Source of the DNA: Gloeocapsa sp. PCC 7428
Lineage (GTDB): Bacteria; Cyanobacteriota; Cyanobacteriia; Cyanobacteriales; Chroococcidiopsidaceae
Direction of reading: 5' to 3'
DNA length: 64,000 nt
Assembly: GCF_000317555.1 (NCBI RefSeq)
Contig: NC_019745.1
Coordinates: 1,240,001-1,304,000, forward strand
The position numbers and the translations under genes are program-made. The notes below the pieces were generated by a model. That model was not told the origin of the DNA and did not search any database. It saw nothing but the letters and a program-made list of their open reading frames with translations. Below, in pieces: positions 55,810 to 64,000 of the stretch (the stretch's first letter is position 1; every line of letters begins with the position of its first letter).

Positions 55810-56704
55810 AAAACTTATTTAGTTACTTACTTATTTAGATTGCTTACGAAACTATTTGTGTGACATCCATAGCGCACTAAAGGCTCTTTATATTTCTGCT
55901 AGGCTCAGAATGATGAAATTGTAGTCCTTAGGAAAGAATTATGGCGTAACAAAATCCGTACTCGAAAAGCCTTTCCCTCCAAATGTAAAATGATTCTGCT
56001 GGAGATTGCGCGGTTTAGCAATCTTGGCTACCGATACCAATTAAAACTCTGTGCAAAAAACACTGAACTATGCAGAACTCATTTCCAGTTGAATCGTAAC
56101 TCATTTTCTTTAATAATTCTTTACTTAACAAACTTATACTTGAATTTTTAGTATAGTGCAATCCCTTTTTTAGGGAGAATTAAGTGTTTATACTAGTAAA
56201 AAACGCCTGCGATACACAACGATCGCTGATATCTGTGCTGACCTAGACATAACAACTTTTGAGCAAAACAGTACTAAGGCTGTGCCACTCTCGATAAGAA
56301 GGCGATCGCTCATGCCAAAATTTTACAGCGAAAGACCAAAAGCAGTGCGTTTGCAATCCACTCTCTACACCAAAAGAAAGGACGTGCATAATTTTTTTGC
56401 TTGCTGCTGATAAGTAGGTAGTCAGCGCGTTGAGGAGTAATAGCCTTTATAGCCAGCAGCCAAAATAGTGGTTGCTTTAAATTTGTGATTTGTACTTATC
56501 GTAGCCAACTACTTTGAAATAGATATGTATATTTATTTCTGGATTTGTTGACAATCAACTTATTGCTTCCTAAAAATGACTCATTTTAATTATGTTAAAA
56601 GGTGATTAATTTAATAATCACCTTGGATTAAAGTAGGAAAATAACGTTTAAATTTGCTATGTCGCAATTAAATTTAAATCCTACTTGTATTCAATAAAGC
56701 TCAT
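55810..56704. other. 895-bp divergent region between eboA and the sigma factor gene
   Basis: This is the largest gap in the window and presumably holds two promoter regions. A 76-codon open frame at 56174-56410 has no start codon until its middle and no family resemblance, so I do not call it. A strong hairpin lies near the right end (56599-56624). No tRNA or other RNA gene was recognised. Confidence 0.5.
56599..56624. promoter_or_regulatory. hairpin in the leader of the sigma factor gene
   Basis: AAGGTGATTA and TAATCACCTT form a perfect 10-bp stem around a 6-nt loop, 80 bp before the sigma factor ATG. It could be an attenuator-type terminator or an operator. It lacks a clear T-tract. Confidence 0.45.
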
Positions 56705-57346
56705 ATGGATCAACTAGAAGCGAAAATACGTGAATTAGTTACAACAACTTGCAAATATAAGCACAATAGTATAGAGCGGCAGCAAGGTTTAACAAAGATT
56801 GTGCGCATGATAGTTAAATCAGGCAAACTTTGGAAAGATAGTTCTCTTTATTATGAAGATGCACTACAGAAAACTTGGCTATATTTTTGTCGCAATTTAT
56901 GTGAAGCAAATACAGGGGAAAAGTATGACCCAAATCGCAGTAGTGTAATTACCTGGTTAAATGCTTACCTGAGGCGAAGGTTACAAGATTTCCGTGAAGA
57001 AGAATATGAAACTCGCTCTCGTACAGCTTCAGGCAAAACTGTGGAAGAAGGTGAGGTGATTGATCCGATCGCCGCCTTACCAGCCCCGCCCGATATTCCA
57101 CCAATTCTTGAAATGACAATAACCTGGGCAAAAACTGATAGTGATGGAGAGTTACGCCGAATTCATATTCAAGGGCATCCGCGCGTGAATTGTCAAGTAT
57201 TAATCCTCCGAAGGCTACCTCCTGAAACAAGTTGGGAAAAGTTGGCAGAAGAATATGGGCTTTCGATTTCGACTTTAACAAGTTTTTATCGCCGACAATG
57301 CCTTCCTCGTTTACGTAGTTTTGGCGAAATGCAAGGATATTTGTAA
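56705..57346 (+). CDS. ECF-like sigma-70 family factor
   Basis: The 213-residue protein has a region-2-like helical segment (YYEDALQKTWLYFCRNL and RSSVITWLNAYLRRRLQDFRE) and a C-terminal region-4-like helix-turn-helix (TSWEKLAEEYGLSISTLTSFYRRQCLPRL). It lacks regions 1 and 3 of primary sigma factors and diverges from usual ECF motifs. It heads the DUF1822, CHAT-CHASE2 and DUF928 genes and probably controls them. No anti-sigma factor gene is adjacent. Confidence 0.75.
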   Translation: MDQLEAKIRELVTTTCKYKHNSIERQQGLTKIVRMIVKSGKLWKDSSLYYEDALQKTWLYFCRNLCEANTGEKYDPNRSSVITWLNAYLRRRLQDFREEEYETRSRTASGKTVEEGEVIDPIAALPAPPDIPPILEMTITWAKTDSDGELRRIHIQGHPRVNCQVLILRRLPPETSWEKLAEEYGLSISTLTSFYRRQCLPRLRSFGEMQGYL

Positions 57347-57476
57347 AGAATTGATTAACAACAAAAGCTGAGGTGTACTAGTCCTTTAATCTTTGGAAAT
57401 AATTGAGAAGATTAAATTTGCTAAAGCTAATTATTCAATGAGTAAAGAATTAAATGGAACAAAAGTAATCTATTTT

Positions 57477-58454
57477 ATGACTAAAAATATGAATCGAATA
57501 CAAGATTTTTCTTTACCTTTACCTATTACTGAAGCGGCGCGAGAGACTGCCCAAAGATTTACTCATCAAGTAGAGTTTTCTCCAACGAAAGTAGAGCAAG
57601 TAACGTTAAACACACTGGCGGTTTGTGTCGTAAATAACTATTTAAATATGATGGGTATCGGCACAGATATTGCGGCGAGTGATAGCTGGAACCCTGTATT
57701 GCAGTTATGTGCTGATATTGCTGACTTAGAAGTTCCAGGAATTGGGCGCTTAGAGTGTCGCTGGGTGCGATCGCCTGCTGAGCAGTGCGATATTCCACCA
57801 GAAGTATGGGAAGATCGAATTGGGTATGTTGTCGTGCAGTTTGACGAAGCACTCCGCGAAGCGACGCTATTAGGGTTTACGCCACGCGCGATCGCGCAGT
57901 TGCCAATTAATCAATTGCAACCCCTCGAAGACTTACTTGCGCACTTGGGTCAACTCAAACTTACAACTGCTGCAAATCAGCAACCAATTGTGCAATTAAA
58001 CCAATGGTTTAATCATGTTTTTGAAACAGGATGGCAAGGCGTTGAAACGATTTTAGGACCAGCACGCGCTAACTTGGCATTTAGTTTCCGCCGATCTGAT
58101 ACAGCTATAGGCGGAACCAACGAGAATCGCGAAGATCGTATCCGACGCGCCAAGTTGATCGATCTGGGAATGCAACTCGCAGGTCATGCCGTCGCGTTGA
58201 TTGTTGAACTGCGATCGCTACCTGAGCAAAAGGTCGATATTTTACTACAAGTTCATCCCGCAGGAAGTCAAATCTATTTACCGCCGCAACTTCAGCTAGC
58301 TGTCTTAGATGCTACTGAGCAACTTTTCCTTGAAGCTCAAGCAAGAAAAGCAGATAATTATATTCAGTTACAGTTTAGTGGAAAACCTGGAGAGAAGTTT
58401 AGTGTCAAAGTAGCGCTTGGTAACGTCAGTTTTATAGAAAATTTTATTATTTAA
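57477..58454 (+). CDS. DUF1822 family protein
   Basis: A soluble protein of about 325 residues in a cyanobacterial family of unknown function. The opening (DFSLPLPITEAARETAQRFTHQ) and the conserved NTLAVCVVNNYLNMMGI, GYVVVQFDE and LGMQLAGHAVALIVELR segments identify it. I choose the ATG at 57477; the frame is open back to a TTG at 57393. It lies between the sigma factor and the CHAT-CHASE2 gene, 30 bp from the latter, and should be cotranscribed. Confidence 0.82.
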   Translation: MTKNMNRIQDFSLPLPITEAARETAQRFTHQVEFSPTKVEQVTLNTLAVCVVNNYLNMMGIGTDIAASDSWNPVLQLCADIADLEVPGIGRLECRWVRSPAEQCDIPPEVWEDRIGYVVVQFDEALREATLLGFTPRAIAQLPINQLQPLEDLLAHLGQLKLTTAANQQPIVQLNQWFNHVFETGWQGVETILGPARANLAFSFRRSDTAIGGTNENREDRIRRAKLIDLGMQLAGHAVALIVELRSLPEQKVDILLQVHPAGSQIYLPPQLQLAVLDATEQLFLEAQARKADNYIQLQFSGKPGEKFSVKVALGNVSFIENFII

Positions 58455-58484
58455 TTTCATCTTTGCGCCCGCAGGAAGATTGTT

Positions 58485-60869
58485 GTGGCTAAGTTAGTTG
58501 TCTTGAAAGTAGGCGAAGGAAGCTTTGATGAGGGATTTCCTGTCACAATGCAAATAGGAGAAGAAGGCGATGCTCCGGCGATTCAAACTTTAGGTAAATT
58601 GCCACCTGCTCCTGAAATTCCTCAGTACTACAACTGCTGGCAATCAGCGTACCTCTGTTTGGGTTGGTCTACCCGCCTCGAAGCAAAACCTGTTCAAGTC
58701 ACGAATGTCTCAGTCATTGAAGATTGCTGGCACGCCGTACAAGTTTTACGCAACCGTTTAAATAGCTGGATACACTCCGAATCTTTTCGGGCAATTCGGG
58801 AAAAATGGCTAGAGAAATTACTGCCATCAGACGAGATTCGCGCGATCTTACAAACCGAAGATTTAGTTTTGCAACGATTACCTTGGCACTTCTGCGATCT
58901 CTTCGAGCGCTACCCTAAAGCAGAACTTGCCCTCAGCGCCCCAGCTTACGAGCGCGTCAAACAAATCTCGCAAACCAAAGACAAAGTTGCCATCCTCGCA
59001 ATTCTAGGCGATAGTACCGGAATTGATACGCAAGCAGATCGAGCTTTATTAGAACAGTTACCAGGAGCTACGGTGCAGTTTCTCGTAGAACCGCAGCGCC
59101 AAGAACTTAACAATCAACTCTGGAGCCGAGGTTGGGATATTCTCTTTTTCGCAGGACATAGCTCAAGTTTAATCAATGGAGACGGGCGAATTTGTATTAA
59201 TCGTACCGATACTTTATCAATTAGCGATTTGCGATACGCGCTCAAAACTGCCGTAGCGCACGGATTAAAGCTAGCAATTTTTAATTCCTGTGATGGTTTA
59301 GGATTAGCACGCGAACTTGCTAACTTGTATATTCCGCAAGTGATTGTGATGCGCGAACCAGTCCCCGACAAAGTCGCGCAAGAGTTTTTAAAGAATTTTC
59401 TCTACGCCTTCGCGGGTGGTCAGCCGTTTTATCTATCAGTTCGCGAAGCGCGCGAGCGACTTCAAGGGTTAGAAGATGAGTATCCGTGTGCTAGCTGGTT
59501 GCCAGTCATTTATCAAAATCCCGCAGAAACTCCACCACGATGGGCAGCATTGTCGCGTCCAATTAGTGTTGACAAAAGTGAAAACAATCACAGCCGCCAG
59601 CGATCGCTTAAAAAAATTGGCTCGCAACATCTGCGGAGGATGCTGCTGACGAGTGTTTTGGTAACGTCTGTAACGTGGGGATTGCAACAGATCGGAGCAT
59701 TTCAGCCACTCGAACTCAAGGTTTTTGACCAGCTGATGCGCCTGCGTCCTCAGGAAGCAACTGATCCGCGATTGCTAGTTGTTGCGATTACCGAAGAAGA
59801 TTTCAAACTGCCCGAACAGAAAAATCGCACAGGGTCGCTATCAGATCTAGCGCTAGCGCAACTTTTAGAGAAATTAGAGCAGTATCAGCCACGCGCGATC
59901 GGCTTGGATATTTACCGCGAAGATCCGGTAAATCCTCAATTCAAAAATTTAGCGCAATATATGCAACAGAGCGATCGCTTTATTGCGGTGTGTAAAATTA
60001 GCGAACCTACCGCGAGTGAAGATCCAAGTGTTGCTCCACCGCCTGAAGTTCCCGAAGCGCGTCAAGGCTTTAGTGATGTTGTCGTCGATCCTGATGGTAT
60101 TCTCCGGCGATATCTTGTTGCAGTTAATCCGCATCCGGCGTCAATATGCAGCGCACCATATGCCTTCAGCGCGCAACTGGCGTTTCGTTACTTAGCTGCT
60201 GAAGGTGTTTTCCCTCAATGGACACCTCAAGGGCATCTACAGCTAGGTAACGTTATTTTACCGCGTTTACAACCACATACCGGAGGTTATCAAACGATTG
60301 ATACAGCTGGCTTTCAAATGCTACTCAATTATCGTTCTTACAGATTGCCAGAGAATATTGCGAATAAAGTTACTTTAACCGATGTTTTGCGGAATCGAAT
60401 CAGACCTGATGATGTTAGAAATAGAATTGTTTTGATTGGTGTCACTGCCCCAAGCGTTGGTGATTATTTTGCGACACCTTATAGTACGAGTGGAGGAGCG
60501 TATCAGAAAATGGCAGGCGTGTTTGTCCATGCACAAATGGTCAGTCAAATGCTGAGTGCTGTCAAGAATCAGCGACCGTTGTTATGGGTGTTACCCCAGG
60601 GGAGTGAATTTTTATGGATTTGGGGATGGTCAATTGTTGGTAGTGTGCTGGCTTGGCGCTATCGTTCAGTGTTACATCTAGAGTTAGCACTAGCAATTAC
60701 CCTTATCGTACTGTACGCGCTGTGCTTTGCACTTTTTGCGTATCAAAGCTGTTGGGTGCCGTTTGTACCATCGACCTTGGCATTAATTGCGACTAGCGCT
60801 AGTATTGTTGTTCAAAATGCCTCGCAAAAACAGGGACAAAGTACAAAACTCTACGCAGGGAGTAATTAA
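58485..60869 (+). CDS. CHAT-CHASE2 transmembrane sensor/protease-like protein
   Basis: The 794-residue protein has an N-terminal region with a caspase-like CHAT domain (about 110-350) whose putative dyad is His225 (FFAGHSS) and Cys269 (IFNSCDG). A membrane helix (about 385-400) leads to an extracytoplasmic CHASE2 sensor (about 405-680; KVFDQLMRLRPQEATDPRLLVV, AIGLDIYRED), then three C-terminal helices. In most CHASE2 proteins the output domain is C-terminal; here it is N-terminal. Start GTG 58485 with AGGAAG upstream. The DUF928 gene begins 2 bp after it. Confidence 0.88.
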   Translation: MAKLVVLKVGEGSFDEGFPVTMQIGEEGDAPAIQTLGKLPPAPEIPQYYNCWQSAYLCLGWSTRLEAKPVQVTNVSVIEDCWHAVQVLRNRLNSWIHSESFRAIREKWLEKLLPSDEIRAILQTEDLVLQRLPWHFCDLFERYPKAELALSAPAYERVKQISQTKDKVAILAILGDSTGIDTQADRALLEQLPGATVQFLVEPQRQELNNQLWSRGWDILFFAGHSSSLINGDGRICINRTDTLSISDLRYALKTAVAHGLKLAIFNSCDGLGLARELANLYIPQVIVMREPVPDKVAQEFLKNFLYAFAGGQPFYLSVREARERLQGLEDEYPCASWLPVIYQNPAETPPRWAALSRPISVDKSENNHSRQRSLKKIGSQHLRRMLLTSVLVTSVTWGLQQIGAFQPLELKVFDQLMRLRPQEATDPRLLVVAITEEDFKLPEQKNRTGSLSDLALAQLLEKLEQYQPRAIGLDIYREDPVNPQFKNLAQYMQQSDRFIAVCKISEPTASEDPSVAPPPEVPEARQGFSDVVVDPDGILRRYLVAVNPHPASICSAPYAFSAQLAFRYLAAEGVFPQWTPQGHLQLGNVILPRLQPHTGGYQTIDTAGFQMLLNYRSYRLPENIANKVTLTDVLRNRIRPDDVRNRIVLIGVTAPSVGDYFATPYSTSGGAYQKMAGVFVHAQMVSQMLSAVKNQRPLLWVLPQGSEFLWIWGWSIVGSVLAWRYRSVLHLELALAITLIVLYALCFALFAYQSCWVPFVPSTLALIATSASIVVQNASQKQGQSTKLYAGSN

Positions 60870-60871
60870 TT

Positions 60872-61714
60872 ATGATGGATGTGCGGTTTTGTCGATTTGC
60901 CCTGGTTGGGTGCGTTATTCTGAGCTTACTACCCACAAAAGTTAACTCTATTCCCCAAACAAATACCAAAGAAGTCGTAGCAACGGCAAGAGGACAACTC
61001 AATTTTGTTCCGCCTCCACCTCCAGCGGATATTGGCATTCCAGGCGATCGCACAGGTGCAGGAAGGCGCGGCTGTATCGTGAATAACTCTGCAACGCGTG
61101 ATAAACAGCTAATCGCATTAGTGCCAATTACCAAAGCTGCGACAGGTGTTGATGTCGTGTGGGGGCTGACGAGTGCTGAGCATCCTACATTCTGGTTTTA
61201 CGTTCCATATCGCGCTCAAGACATCCATTCAGCAAAGTTTGTTTTGCGCACAGCAGACAATCGACTGGCTTATCAAACAATCGTTCCACTGCCAAATATG
61301 CCTGGAGTGATTAGTTTAACTCTACCGAAAACAGTAGCTCCCTTAGAAATTGCCAAACAATATCACTGGTACTTCAACATCTACTGTGCCGACCGTAAGC
61401 CACCAACGGCGGTAGTTCATGGCGGAGTTCAAAGACGAGCAATCACTCCTGCCCTCGCCAGCCAACTAGCACAAGCAACCCCACAAAAGCTTGCAGAACT
61501 CTACTTTGCGAATGGGTTTTGGTATGACGCAGTAACTGTACTTGGTGAATTGTACTATCGCAATCCAGGAAACATCGCTTTAGCACAAAATTGGACGAAT
61601 GTATTGCACTTTGTCGGCTTAGATGCGATCGCTTCTGAACCCATTGCCTCGTGTTGTCAACTTCTCCCTCAAAACTCATCACTCATCCCTCAAAACTCAT
61701 CACCCTTAAATTAG
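60872..61714 (+). CDS. DUF928 family secreted protein
   Basis: The 280-residue protein begins with a signal peptide (FALVGCVILSLLPTKVNS) and continues with the DUF928 core: FVPPPPPADIGIPGDRTGAGRRG, HPTFWFYVPY and PKTVAPLEIAKQYHWYFNIYCADRKP. DUF928 is a cyanobacterial family often found near CHAT proteins, function unknown. It should act in the periplasm, where it could meet the CHASE2 sensor. Its last 4 bp overlap the end of the convergent TPR-CHAT gene. Confidence 0.85.
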   Translation: MMDVRFCRFALVGCVILSLLPTKVNSIPQTNTKEVVATARGQLNFVPPPPPADIGIPGDRTGAGRRGCIVNNSATRDKQLIALVPITKAATGVDVVWGLTSAEHPTFWFYVPYRAQDIHSAKFVLRTADNRLAYQTIVPLPNMPGVISLTLPKTVAPLEIAKQYHWYFNIYCADRKPPTAVVHGGVQRRAITPALASQLAQATPQKLAELYFANGFWYDAVTVLGELYYRNPGNIALAQNWTNVLHFVGLDAIASEPIASCCQLLPQNSSLIPQNSSPLN

Positions 61715-64000
61715 AGCCAATTCCCCACAAGAACATAAGCAGACCAATACATCGGATGAGCGTAATTAGGATTTTTTAAGAGCGACAACTGTGCTTGACG
61801 TAAGGCATTAGCTTTATTAACTTGATTGCTTGCTAACTCTGCATAAAATTGGCTCATCAATAAAGCTGTAGATTGGTCATCTACCGACCACAACGATGCT
61901 AGCGTGCTACGCGCTCCGGCTCTCACGGCAATTCCTGCAATACCCAAAGCCGCACGTTTATCGCCAGCTGCGGTTTCGCAAGCACTCAAAACGAGCAGTT
62001 CAATTGCGCTAGATCGGTTTCGACTGCGAGTGCGCAACAAATCATTTAACTCATTGACATTAATCGGTTTATCCCATGCGAGGATAAAAGTCTGTTCGAT
62101 GTTAGAACTAAATTGACCGTGAGTTGCCAGATGTACAACCGGAAACGACAGCGAGTTGACTTGATTTTGTAGTGCTTGACTAGTGAACTCTTGATTGAGC
62201 AATACTCGGCTAGAAACTTCAGATGTAATTTGCTCAATTTCGCGCTCGACATAATTTAGTCCTCCAAAGCCATAACGAGGTTGGCTGAGTCCCGCAGTTA
62301 ATGCTTGTAATCTTTGCCGTTGTAGTGGTTGCGGATTAATTAGTTGTAATCCTGGTGCGAGGGCAATACTATATTGTTCTATAAGATACTGCTGACGTTG
62401 CGCGTCATACAGTGCTGCCATTGGAATGTTGCGCAGCGCACCATCTAAAACAAAAACTAAAGTTTGAATATTACTCGCATTGAGCGTGGTTAGTTGGGGT
62501 CGTATTAACCATTCATAGACTTTCTGAGATAGTGCTTGCACTTCGGTAAAAGTGTCCGGCTCAATGAGTTGTTGTTGGAGTTGCTCTAGCGTAGTTTCAA
62601 ACTCGGCTTGTGAAACGATAATACTATGATGCCGCAGCGGTTGTTGTGGTAACTTAACAATGACTTCGAGGCGATCGCGCAAAATAATTGGATAAATCAC
62701 CGCTGCGGTGCGATCTTGTTCGTCTACGACTTGATCGATCTGACGGTTAGCATCTAAACACGCTGCACGGAAAAAGTTATTCAGTTCTGCTAATTGCAGC
62801 GATTCGATCGTTTGACGCGCTTTTTGAAGATTTTGTTGACTAGGTTGCGCAGTGTCGTTTGATTGCAACAACAAACTCACAAGTTCGCGATAAACAGGTT
62901 CAACTTCTTCTTGAAAAGAAAACTGAACGTCAGGATTAATCGCTACTAAATCATACCGAAGCGTCTGAAGTGTTTGAACAGCTTCATCATAAGCTGCGAT
63001 CGCAAGTTGTGTTTGTCCCTGCGCTTGCAACAAGCGTCCTAATTGCCATTGCCAACGATACGCAATATCCAGCGCGTTGATTCCTTGCGCTAATACGAGT
63101 GCTTGCTGCGTTAATTCTTGCGCATTTGTCCACTGCTGCGTTTGTTCGTACAATCCCCCTAAATTTCCCAAAGCATAGCTTGTCGCGCGTGGATCTTGGA
63201 GGTACTTTGCTTCTTGTACAGCACTAGCAAGGAGTTTACCAATTTCTAACCACGAAGGAACCCCTGTTTGTGCTTTCGACTGCGCTTGCTGCAAACGAAT
63301 TAAGTTTTGTGCCAAGGTAATGCGAGCATAAACTTTTGTTTGACTTGTCGGTACACTAGCAAGTTGAGATTGAATTTGAGGTAATAGCGCTTGTGCTGCG
63401 CCGAGATCGCCTGTCTCAAGTAAAAGGCTGAGTTGATTGAGTTGTGCTTGGAGTTGCGTGCTTGCTGTTGGTGATACGCTTGCGGCTTGTTGATAGTAGG
63501 CTAGCGCGGCTTGTGGATTTTGCTGCGATCGCACTGTATTTCCTAAGCTTGCTAATGTTGCAGCGATTTCTTGTGGCGATCCTAGTTTTTGAGCTAATTG
63601 CAGGCTTTGCTGTAATACTTGCTGTGATTGACTGAGATTTCCCACAATACGCAACGCATTTCCTAAACTGCGCAATCCAGCGACTTTAATTACCGAATTT
63701 GGCTGTTGTTGTAAGGTTTGATTCGCTTGGTTGAGTGTCGTTACAGCACGGCGAAACAGCCCTAAAGCTTGCTGTGCTTGCGCTTGATTGATTAAGCTGC
63801 GTGTTATGCCAATCGTATCTGCTGCTTTAGTGTATGCAGCGGTTGCTTTTTGCCAAGTACTCAGTGCTTGTTCAGTTTTTCCTTGCGTAAATTGTAAGCT
63901 TCCTTGATTATTCAACGCTTGGGCGAGAATTTGTGCGTGTTGAGAATTTGTCCGAGACGTTGAATTTAATAGTTGTAGACTTGTCGCGATCGCCTGATTT
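61711..64000 (-). CDS. TPR-CHAT domain protein (partial, N-terminus outside window)
   Basis: The frame is open to the window edge, so the true start lies beyond 64000; a TTG at 63915 is internal. The visible 763 codons hold about ten tetratricopeptide-like helical pairs followed by a C-terminal CHAT domain. The caspase-like dyad residues are present: His in VVHLATHGQF and Cys in VLSACETAAGD. Such proteins are peptidases or scaffolds in other systems. It is convergent with the DUF928 gene and may belong to the same functional unit (inference). Confidence 0.88.
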   Translation of the reverse strand, partial: NQAIATSLQLLNSTSRTNSQHAQILAQALNNQGSLQFTQGKTEQALSTWQKATAAYTKAADTIGITRSLINQAQAQQALGLFRRAVTTLNQANQTLQQQPNSVIKVAGLRSLGNALRIVGNLSQSQQVLQQSLQLAQKLGSPQEIAATLASLGNTVRSQQNPQAALAYYQQAASVSPTASTQLQAQLNQLSLLLETGDLGAAQALLPQIQSQLASVPTSQTKVYARITLAQNLIRLQQAQSKAQTGVPSWLEIGKLLASAVQEAKYLQDPRATSYALGNLGGLYEQTQQWTNAQELTQQALVLAQGINALDIAYRWQWQLGRLLQAQGQTQLAIAAYDEAVQTLQTLRYDLVAINPDVQFSFQEEVEPVYRELVSLLLQSNDTAQPSQQNLQKARQTIESLQLAELNNFFRAACLDANRQIDQVVDEQDRTAAVIYPIILRDRLEVIVKLPQQPLRHHSIIVSQAEFETTLEQLQQQLIEPDTFTEVQALSQKVYEWLIRPQLTTLNASNIQTLVFVLDGALRNIPMAALYDAQRQQYLIEQYSIALAPGLQLINPQPLQRQRLQALTAGLSQPRYGFGGLNYVEREIEQITSEVSSRVLLNQEFTSQALQNQVNSLSFPVVHLATHGQFSSNIEQTFILAWDKPINVNELNDLLRTRSRNRSSAIELLVLSACETAAGDKRAALGIAGIAVRAGARSTLASLWSVDDQSTALLMSQFYAELASNQVNKANALRQAQLSLLKNPNYAHPMYWSAYVLVGNWL

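Noticed and set aside
56174-56410. 76-codon open frame on the plus strand in the large gap before the sigma factor gene
   Set aside because: It has no start codon until its middle, no ribosome binding site and no recognisable similarity. It may be a decayed fragment, but that cannot be shown from the sequence.

Overview
The window is chromosomal DNA from a cyanobacterium. The evidence is the frequent HIP1 octamer (GCGATCGC) and many cyanobacterial or plastid gene families: rpaB and nblS, sqdB and sqdX, bciB, ccsA, a CCB-type cytochrome b6f assembly factor, a Psb35-like protein, ycf46 with a DUF1257 protein, hmpF, DUF3038/DUF4335 and an ebo operon. I found no rRNA, tRNA, CRISPR array or intact insertion sequence. 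Genes are dense on both strands. The accessory character lies in intergenic hairpin repeats and in two multigene clusters near the right end.

Layout. 0.4-6.1 kb: hmpF, then tilS, ccsA and a DUF3352 protein on the minus strand. 6.3-10.7 kb: a complete pstSCAB phosphate importer behind a candidate Pho box. 11-13 kb: bioY, lspA and a Pro/Thr-rich secreted protein. 13.3-17.2 kb: an FHA-domain class A penicillin-binding protein convergent with a DUF4335/DUF3038 pair. 17.6-22.7 kb: apt, an orphan OppB/DppB-type permease, small proteins, and the DUF1257 (Ycf35) and Ycf46 genes. 22.9-25.4 kb: a candidate structured RNA, then sqdB and sqdX for sulfolipid synthesis. 26-30 kb: radA, then rpaB with a b6f assembly factor and DUF456. 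30.4-37 kb: a subtilase, a hydrolase-fold protein lacking its nucleophile, nblS and purD. NblS is the known kinase partner of RpaB and lies only about 5 kb from rpaB. 37-47.6 kb: photolyase, two Nudix hydrolases, folK, a second class A PBP, psb35-like, terB-like, rsmB, a desaturase and mazEF. 47.8-55.8 kb: bciB and a six-gene eboA-F operon, the metabolite-traffic cluster known from scytonemin producers and some algal plastids; no scytonemin biosynthesis gene is visible here. 56.7-64 kb: an ECF-like sigma factor, DUF1822, a CHAT-CHASE2 membrane protein, a secreted DUF928 protein and, convergently, a TPR-CHAT protein that runs off the window. This last cluster is the best candidate for an under-described system.

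How parts may work together. PstSCAB, the sulfolipid genes and the Pho box fit phosphate economy. RpaB, NblS, BciB, CcsA, the CCB-type factor and Psb35 serve light response and building of the photosynthetic apparatus. The CHAT cluster looks like a sensor that connects a periplasmic CHASE2 domain to cytoplasmic caspase-like CHAT domains under a dedicated sigma factor (inference). A composite hairpin repeat, built around a TCCACGCAGGTGGA-like palindrome, occurs at eight or more intergenic sites and even encodes the C-terminal residues and stop codons of eboE and eboD.
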